This document shows positions 51,000 to 56,020 of a DNA stretch of 56,020 nt, in pieces. The stretch is taken from positions 1 to 56,020 of the forward strand of contig CAKQRW010000015.1 in NCBI GenBank assembly GCA_934271655.1, written 5' to 3'. A program made the translations under genes and the position numbers. How positions within the stretch are numbered: position 1 is the first letter of the stretch; every line of letters starts with the position of its first letter. The stretch is from an uncultured Bacteroidaceae bacterium (GTDB taxonomy: Bacteria > Bacteroidota > Bacteroidia > Bacteroidales > Bacteroidaceae). A model generated the notes under the pieces. That model saw nothing but the letters and a program-made list of their open reading frames with translations. It made no database searches and was not told the DNA's origin.

Positions 51000-51680
51000 A
51001 TGACTACTGTTATATTCGACCTTGACGGCACCCTGCTCAACACACTCGACGACCTGCACAACAGCGTCGCCTATGCGCTCAGACAGGCAGGACTGCCAGT
51101 AATAGACAAGACAGACACAAGGCGTTTTCTTGGCAATGGTGTGAGAAGCCTCATAGAGAAAAGCGTGTCGCTCGCAGCTCCAGAGGCTGACAAGAATAAG
51201 ACAGACGAGGTGTTTGGCATCTTCAGACAGTATTATGTTGAACACTCTATGGAGAAGACCGCGCCATACAAGGGGGTGGACCAGATGCTGCAAGCTTGCC
51301 ACGAGCGCGGCTTTGCCACAGCTATTGTCAGCAACAAGCTCGACGAGGCTGTGCAAGACCTCTACTCTAAGTTCTTCCACAACTGGGTGGACCTGGCTAT
51401 TGGCGAGTCACCATCCAGACGCAGGAAGCCTGCGCCCGACATGGTGGACGCAGCCATAGAGGGCCTGTCTGCCATGCATAAGGAAGAGCTTGGCGGCAGA
51501 GACATCAGAAAGACTGAGTGCGTGTATGTGGGTGACAGCGAGGTAGACCTGCTGACAGCTAAGAACGCCGGGCTGCGCTGTGTGGCAGTCAGCTGGGGAT
51601 TCAGAGACAGGGAATGGCTGGTGGAATGCGGTGCCGACTGCATCATCGACAGGCCCGCCCAACTCATCGAGGTCATTTAG
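51000..51680 (+). CDS. HAD-family hydrolase, phosphoglycolate phosphatase-like
   Basis: 226 residues. HAD motif I is FDLDGTL with D7 and D9; motif II lies in TAIVSNK; motif III/IV lies in RRKPAPD and VYVGDSEVDLLTAKNAG. A helical C1 cap (residues ~15-80) places it in the Gph group. The physiological substrate may be phosphoglycolate or another small phosphate ester. Single gene with a terminator. Confidence 0.88.
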   Translation: MTTVIFDLDGTLLNTLDDLHNSVAYALRQAGLPVIDKTDTRRFLGNGVRSLIEKSVSLAAPEADKNKTDEVFGIFRQYYVEHSMEKTAPYKGVDQMLQACHERGFATAIVSNKLDEAVQDLYSKFFHNWVDLAIGESPSRRRKPAPDMVDAAIEGLSAMHKEELGGRDIRKTECVYVGDSEVDLLTAKNAGLRCVAVSWGFRDREWLVECGADCIIDRPAQLIEVI

Positions 51681-51719
51681 ACAGTTTCATTCCTTTTAAA
51701 AAAAGGAAACCATACAAGG

Positions 51720-51766
51720 AAACGACGCTTTATCAACACTAAAAAATGTTGCATAAAGCGTCGTTT
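51720..51766 (+). terminator. Rho-independent terminator after the HAD gene
   Basis: Stem AAACGACGCTTTAT (51720-51733) / ATAAAGCGTCGTTT (51753-51766), lengthened by CAACA/TGTTG near the loop, followed by TCGTTCCTT. Confidence 0.82.
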
Positions 51767-52110
51767 TCGTTCCTTAAAGACTCCACTACCCCCCCATTTG
51801 CAAACCACAGTTTACAAAACACCCAACACTAACACTTTCCCTATCATTTTCTATACATCCGTCACCTGTTTGGACTATTTTTTCTTTTACCTTCATCTTT
51901 TTGTACTATTTTTGTAATCGATTCTTTCGAATAAGGCTTCAAAGCACGACTCTAAAAGACATTGCGCTACCATCAAGCAGCAATGCTACAGTCTGCCAAA
52001 ATAAGGAAACCACGAAATGAAGCTTCAAGAGACAGGCCTGTCCATGCTCCCCGGAGCGCACGGCCAATCACAAAAAAAACGTATTTAACAAGAAAAGATA
52101 AAAGAACAAC
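51767..52110 (+). promoter_or_regulatory. Long upstream region of putA
   Basis: About 345 bp without a gene. It is T-rich at 51840-51930, with a possible -7 element TATTTTTG at 51907-51914; this would give a ~190-base leader. A small GCTCCCCGGAGC dyad lies near 52049-52060. No known riboswitch was recognised. Confidence 0.35.
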
Positions 52111-55100
52111 ATGGCAGAAAGAAACATTCCTACGGCAGAAGAGTCTCTCGCAGAAATGAAAGAAATCTACAACGAGAGTTATTCTAATCTTACCGAAAGC
52201 GAGAAGAAGCATGGCATGGAACTGAGTCATCTGGTGAAACGCCACAATGAGAACAAGTTCATCATGCGTCTGCTGGACGAGACATACCAGATTCATGACA
52301 CGCGCAAGATAGCACGGCGCGTGAGACGGCTGCTGCAGAAATACGGCATACCTAAGTCGTTGCCATTTACCGAGCAGGTATTCTTCTTTATCTTTGTTCT
52401 GATAGGTCATGTGCCGCCTTTCTGCTACATGATGATACACACGCTGCGCTATGCACTGAGGAAAGCCACCAAGATACTTGTGCTCAACAGCGACAACTAC
52501 ACGCTGCGGGCCAACAGACAGGAGAAGCAGAAGAACGGCATCACATCGGAAGTATGCTTCATGGGCGAGAAGGCCATGGGCTTCAAGGAGGCCGACGAAC
52601 TCTTCAAGCAAAGCATGGAAGCGTTGAAGAGCCCCTATGTGGAGCGTATAGCTGTCAAGCTCACATCTATTTATCCGCACACATACGACACCAATTACAA
52701 AGAGGGCAAGGCTGAAATAGAGAAAAGGCTGGCTGAACTATACAGGGCAGCCATGCATAACAAATGGACCAGCAAGAGCGGCACACAGAGGTACAAGGTG
52801 GTGACGATTGACACAGAAGAGTATAAAGATGTGCGCAACACCATCGAGATATTCAAGAAGGTGCTCTCGCAGCCTGAGTTCAAGAGCTACACGGCCGGCA
52901 TCACGCTACAGGCATACCTGCTCAACGCATGGGACTTGCAGACAGAGTTGCTCGACTTCGCCAAGCAACGCCAACAAGACGGAGGAGCGCCGCTGGAAAT
53001 GAGGCTCGTCAAGGGTCGCTTCCACATGACAGAAAACATGATAAGCGAGCTGAAAGGGTGGGAGAGTCCTGTCATACAGGACAAGGTGGACGTGGATGCC
53101 AACTACATGCACCTGCTCGACAGAGCCATGGCTCTCGAAAACGCCAAGGCCATGCATGTAGGCATAGCCACCCACAACATCTTCACCATCAGTTATGCCT
53201 ACCAGCTCAGCCGCAAGCTCTCCACACCAAAGCGATGCTTCCGCTTCGAACTGCTGGAGGGCATAGCCAACAATGTGATCCGAGCTCTGAGCAAGAAAGA
53301 CGTGCAGGTGCTCGTGCATGAGCCTATGGTGGCCAACGAGGAGTTTGGCAGAGCCGTGGCTTATATCACCCGCCGCTTCAACGACATATTCGACGAGAAG
53401 ACATTCATCAGCAAGTCTTATTCGCTGAGGCCTAACACAGCCGTGTGGGACAAACTGACAGAGGAATTCAAGACAGCGTATGCCAAGAAGGATAAGCTGG
53501 AGTTCAAGACCGTGCACCATCAAGACAGGAATGAGTATTATGGCGACATACACTCACTGGATGAATTTGCCAACGAGGCCGACACCGACTTCGGCGCAGA
53601 GTGCAACCAGAGGTGGGCTGAGAAAATCATACAGAAATGGAAGCCGACAGGAGGCTTGACTGGCAACAGGAGCGACTGGCGCAAATGGCTGCCAGGCGAC
53701 ACGCTGCCCACCCAGATTGGCGACACACTTGTCTACAACGACAAGAGGCACACATACTTCGACCGCAACCAAGGCGGCAAAGTAGAAGTGTGCGAGATGT
53801 CTGTAGCCGACCCCGCGCAGATGGAGAGAGTGCTGCTGGCTGCCAAGACTGACAAGAGCGAATGGAGAAATACAGACCTGAAGAAGCGAGTGGAAATACT
53901 CTATAAAGTAGCCAACAATCTTGGCATGATGAGGGCCGAACTGGCCGGAGCCATATGCGCCATCTCAGCTGTGACGCTGGAGCAGGGCGACGCTGAGGTG
54001 TCTGAGGCCATGAACTACTGCCGATTCTACACTCACTCTTTCAGGGAACTGGACAAACTGGAAGGAGTGGAACTGGTGGCAAAGGGCGTGGTGCTGATCA
54101 TATCCACATGGATGTTCCCGCTTTCCATTCCTGCCAACGGAATAGCGGCATCTCTTGTGGCCGGCAACAGCTGCATAGTGAAACCATCGACAAAGACAGC
54201 TCCTGTGACATGGATGCTCGCCAACGCTTTCTGGAACGCAGGAGTGCCAAAGGACGCACTGCAAGTGGGCATCACCGAGCCTTCTTACTACAAGCTGCTC
54301 GCATCGTCACCCTTCGTCAACCACATATGCCTTAACGGCACTTCAGAGACAGCCGAGACCATCACGCACATCAACCCCACAAAGTCCGTACAGGCTGAGA
54401 CATGCGGCAAAAACGCTATCATACTCACAGCCAAGGGAGACATGTATCTGGGCATCAGAAGCGCTTGCGTGAGCGCCTTCTGCACAGCCGGACAGTCATG
54501 CACAGCATGCTCCATCCTGCTGGTGGAACGCTCCATATACAACAGCCCTGTGTTCAGACGCGTGCTCGAAGACTGTGCTCGCTCCATGAAAGCTGGCTCC
54601 GTATGGGACCTTGGCAACCAGTATGGACCTCTCATCAACAACAAAAATCCAAAGCTGATGATGGCCTTACAGCTGGAGGGTAACGAGAAATGGCTCGTAG
54701 AGCCTGAATTCTTAGACGAGGAGAAATACATTATGAAGCCTGCTGTGAAGATGAACGTGAGCCCAAGCTCGTACACCTTCCGCACCGAACTCGACGCTCC
54801 GCTGCTGGCTGTGACTCCTTACGACAAGCTGAAGGATGCCATCAAAATGATCAACGACCTCAACTACGGTATCACATCGGGCATCATCACTCTCGACGAG
54901 AAAGAGCAGAAACTGTGGAAAAACAGCATCGTGGCGAGCAACCTCTTCATCAACCGCAACATATCTATCCTGAAAACTCACATGCAGCCCATGGGCGGAC
55001 TGAAAAACAGTTCCCACGGACCGCGATTCAAGGCAGGCGGCCCTAACTTCTGTCTGCAGCTGGTGGAAGCAAGAGACAAGGCTGACTCCACAGTCGACTA

Positions 55101-55593
55101 CAAGAAGTCGTATGCCGAATGGTATGAGAAAGAGTTCAAGCCCGCCCATAATCTCACGCCTAAGCTGAACGGCGAGCTGAACATGCTGCGCTACCTGCCT
55201 GTCAGAGACGGCATGGCCCTGCGGCTCTTTGGCGACGAGACTGACGAGGAAATAGACATGGTGCTGCTGGCCGCCAAGACCGTGGGCACAGATCTAACGG
55301 TATCGGCCGATGCCAACAACGCGGCTCTTAAGCATCTGCACGCCCACCATGTGGTGAAGGAATCGCTCAGCGAGTTCTGTGACCACTTAGGAGACTACAG
55401 CCGCATACGTACCATCTCCAGCAATGTGCCAGACTCTGTCTTTGCCATTGCCGCCACACTCAACATCAACGTACTCTCCAGCAAACCTGTGAGAAACGGA
55501 CGCATCGAACTGGCATATTACGTGATTGAGCAGTCCATCAGCCATGCCTACACCAGATTCGGACTGGAAATAGACGTGCCTGACGTTGACTGA
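52111..55593 (+). CDS. putA: Bifunctional proline dehydrogenase / glutamate-semialdehyde dehydrogenase
   Basis: 1160 residues. The N-terminal part (~90-440) is the FAD-dependent proline dehydrogenase barrel: VKLTSIYPH, MRLVKGRF, IATHN and FRFELLEGIANNV. The C-terminal part (~540-1000) is an aldehyde dehydrogenase, with NAD-site text WMFPLSIPANGIAASLVAGNSCIVKPS and catalytic C797 in AGQSCTAC. Together they oxidise proline to glutamate with channelled P5C. No N-terminal DNA-binding ribbon-helix-helix is evident, so it is not expected to repress its own gene. The last ~130 residues are an extra domain of unclear role. Confidence 0.95.
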   Translation: MAERNIPTAEESLAEMKEIYNESYSNLTESEKKHGMELSHLVKRHNENKFIMRLLDETYQIHDTRKIARRVRRLLQKYGIPKSLPFTEQVFFFIFVLIGHVPPFCYMMIHTLRYALRKATKILVLNSDNYTLRANRQEKQKNGITSEVCFMGEKAMGFKEADELFKQSMEALKSPYVERIAVKLTSIYPHTYDTNYKEGKAEIEKRLAELYRAAMHNKWTSKSGTQRYKVVTIDTEEYKDVRNTIEIFKKVLSQPEFKSYTAGITLQAYLLNAWDLQTELLDFAKQRQQDGGAPLEMRLVKGRFHMTENMISELKGWESPVIQDKVDVDANYMHLLDRAMALENAKAMHVGIATHNIFTISYAYQLSRKLSTPKRCFRFELLEGIANNVIRALSKKDVQVLVHEPMVANEEFGRAVAYITRRFNDIFDEKTFISKSYSLRPNTAVWDKLTEEFKTAYAKKDKLEFKTVHHQDRNEYYGDIHSLDEFANEADTDFGAECNQRWAEKIIQKWKPTGGLTGNRSDWRKWLPGDTLPTQIGDTLVYNDKRHTYFDRNQGGKVEVCEMSVADPAQMERVLLAAKTDKSEWRNTDLKKRVEILYKVANNLGMMRAELAGAICAISAVTLEQGDAEVSEAMNYCRFYTHSFRELDKLEGVELVAKGVVLIISTWMFPLSIPANGIAASLVAGNSCIVKPSTKTAPVTWMLANAFWNAGVPKDALQVGITEPSYYKLLASSPFVNHICLNGTSETAETITHINPTKSVQAETCGKNAIILTAKGDMYLGIRSACVSAFCTAGQSCTACSILLVERSIYNSPVFRRVLEDCARSMKAGSVWDLGNQYGPLINNKNPKLMMALQLEGNEKWLVEPEFLDEEKYIMKPAVKMNVSPSSYTFRTELDAPLLAVTPYDKLKDAIKMINDLNYGITSGIITLDEKEQKLWKNSIVASNLFINRNISILKTHMQPMGGLKNSSHGPRFKAGGPNFCLQLVEARDKADSTVDYKKSYAEWYEKEFKPAHNLTPKLNGELNMLRYLPVRDGMALRLFGDETDEEIDMVLLAAKTVGTDLTVSADANNAALKHLHAHHVVKESLSEFCDHLGDYSRIRTISSNVPDSVFAIAATLNINVLSSKPVRNGRIELAYYVIEQSISHAYTRFGLEIDVPDVD

Positions 55594-55674
55594 CACACAT
55601 GGCATAGGACTTGCGCCAACGTTATACAGGCGCTTTGACTACCTACCCTAACATTTGCGCTAACATGCCTCACA

Positions 55675-55720
55675 GGCTGGTCGTTCATAGACTCAACGCA
55701 TGGTCTATAAACGACCAGCC
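55675..55720 (+). terminator. Hairpin after putA formed with the first degenerate unit of array C
   Basis: Arms 55675-55692 and 55703-55720 pair at 17 of 18 positions around a 10-base loop. The 3' arm lies in a 22-bp segment (55699-55720) that matches the array C unit at about 16 of 22 bases. Confidence 0.75.
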
Positions 55721-55896
55721 TATGGTTTATAAGGCACAAGCCTATGGTTTATAAGGCACAAGCCTATGGTTTATGAGGCACCAGCCTATGGTTTATGAGG
55801 CATCAGCCTATGGTTTATGAGGCATCAGCCTATGGTTTATGAGGCATCAGCCTATGGTTTATGAGGCACAAGCCTATGGTTTATGAGGCATCCCGA
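55699..55896. repeat. Tandem array C, 22-bp unit, about 9 copies
   Basis: Eight units of the form TATGGTTTATGAGGCATCAG plus CC start at 55721 and repeat every 22 bases to 55896. A degenerate copy precedes them at 55699. Units 1-2 have TATAAGGCACAAG; later ones have TATGAGGCATCAG, a pattern suggesting stepwise duplication. Confidence 0.95.
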
Positions 55897-55992
55897 ACCC
55901 TCTCACAACGATGCGAGTCATGCATATCTTCTTACACAATAGAAAAGTAACCATCCGAAAATAGCCGACTTTCCCACCACATTTGAATTGCA

Positions 55993-56000
55993 TAACTTTG
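55993..56000 (+). promoter_or_regulatory. -7 promoter element for a gene beyond the window
   Basis: TAACTTTG 20 bases before the window end. It suggests that a plus-strand gene starts shortly after 56020. The remaining sequence after array C (55897-55992) holds no gene. Confidence 0.5.
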
Positions 56001-56020
56001 CAGCAAAAAAGTCATGTTCA

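Overview
The window looks like chromosomal DNA of a Bacteroidales bacterium, most likely a Prevotella-type (Prevotellaceae) gut or rumen organism. The reasons are the Bacteroidetes -7 promoter element TAnnTTTG in front of many genes, absence of clear Shine-Dalgarno sequences, a fused MurF-alanine racemase, a GSCFA protein, a single-chain hybrid two-component regulator (HTCS), and secreted enzymes ending in type IX-secretion-like C-terminal domains. Genus is an inference from gene style; no rRNA or tRNA gene was found.

Layout. 1-184: a MITE-like element with perfect 19-bp inverted ends. 217-3615 (minus): GSCFA protein and MurF-Alr. 3789-7816 (plus): gpmI, a DUF5020 outer-membrane channel, a BCP peroxiredoxin and an FKBP isomerase. 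8083-19779 (minus): an amidotransferase-M19 dipeptidase fusion; a compact run of two half-size chromate transporters, an M16 peptidase, a PfkB sugar kinase and a DEAD-box helicase; then purL. 19971-22127 (plus): ychF and lgt. 22259-23584 (minus): NhaC antiporter. 23879-31152 (plus): cysK, a U32 peptidase, ruvB, alkaline phosphatase, a CinA-like protein and lrgA-lrgB.

32075-44471 is a carbohydrate locus. A 1094-residue three-module secreted protein (minus) and an HTCS sensor-regulator (plus) are divergent. They are followed by a double esterase (CE1-like plus CE6/SASA-like) and a GH5-type glycoside hydrolase (both minus). A GH43-type enzyme lies at 49388-50530. No SusC/SusD pair is present, so this is not a textbook polysaccharide-utilisation locus. 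The enzyme set suits removal of acyl groups and cleavage of an acylated plant polysaccharide, probably xylan-like (inference).

44756-55593 holds leuS, a YitT-family membrane protein with an unexplained C-terminal extension resembling both ends of an RdgB/HAM1 nucleotide pyrophosphatase, the GH43 gene with a Dabb protein, a HAD phosphatase and a bifunctional PutA.

The most unusual signal is between the genes. Four intergenic tandem arrays have periods of 22, 33 or 44 bp, all multiples of 11. Five short 17-21 bp tandem duplications sit at or near gene ends, two across stop codons and one at a start codon. A ~106-bp dispersed repeat ending in TGAGCACCT occurs several times, once as a palindromic pair. 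An array of GTGCCAAA words can fold into a long hairpin. No canonical defence system, CRISPR array, prophage or intact insertion sequence was seen.
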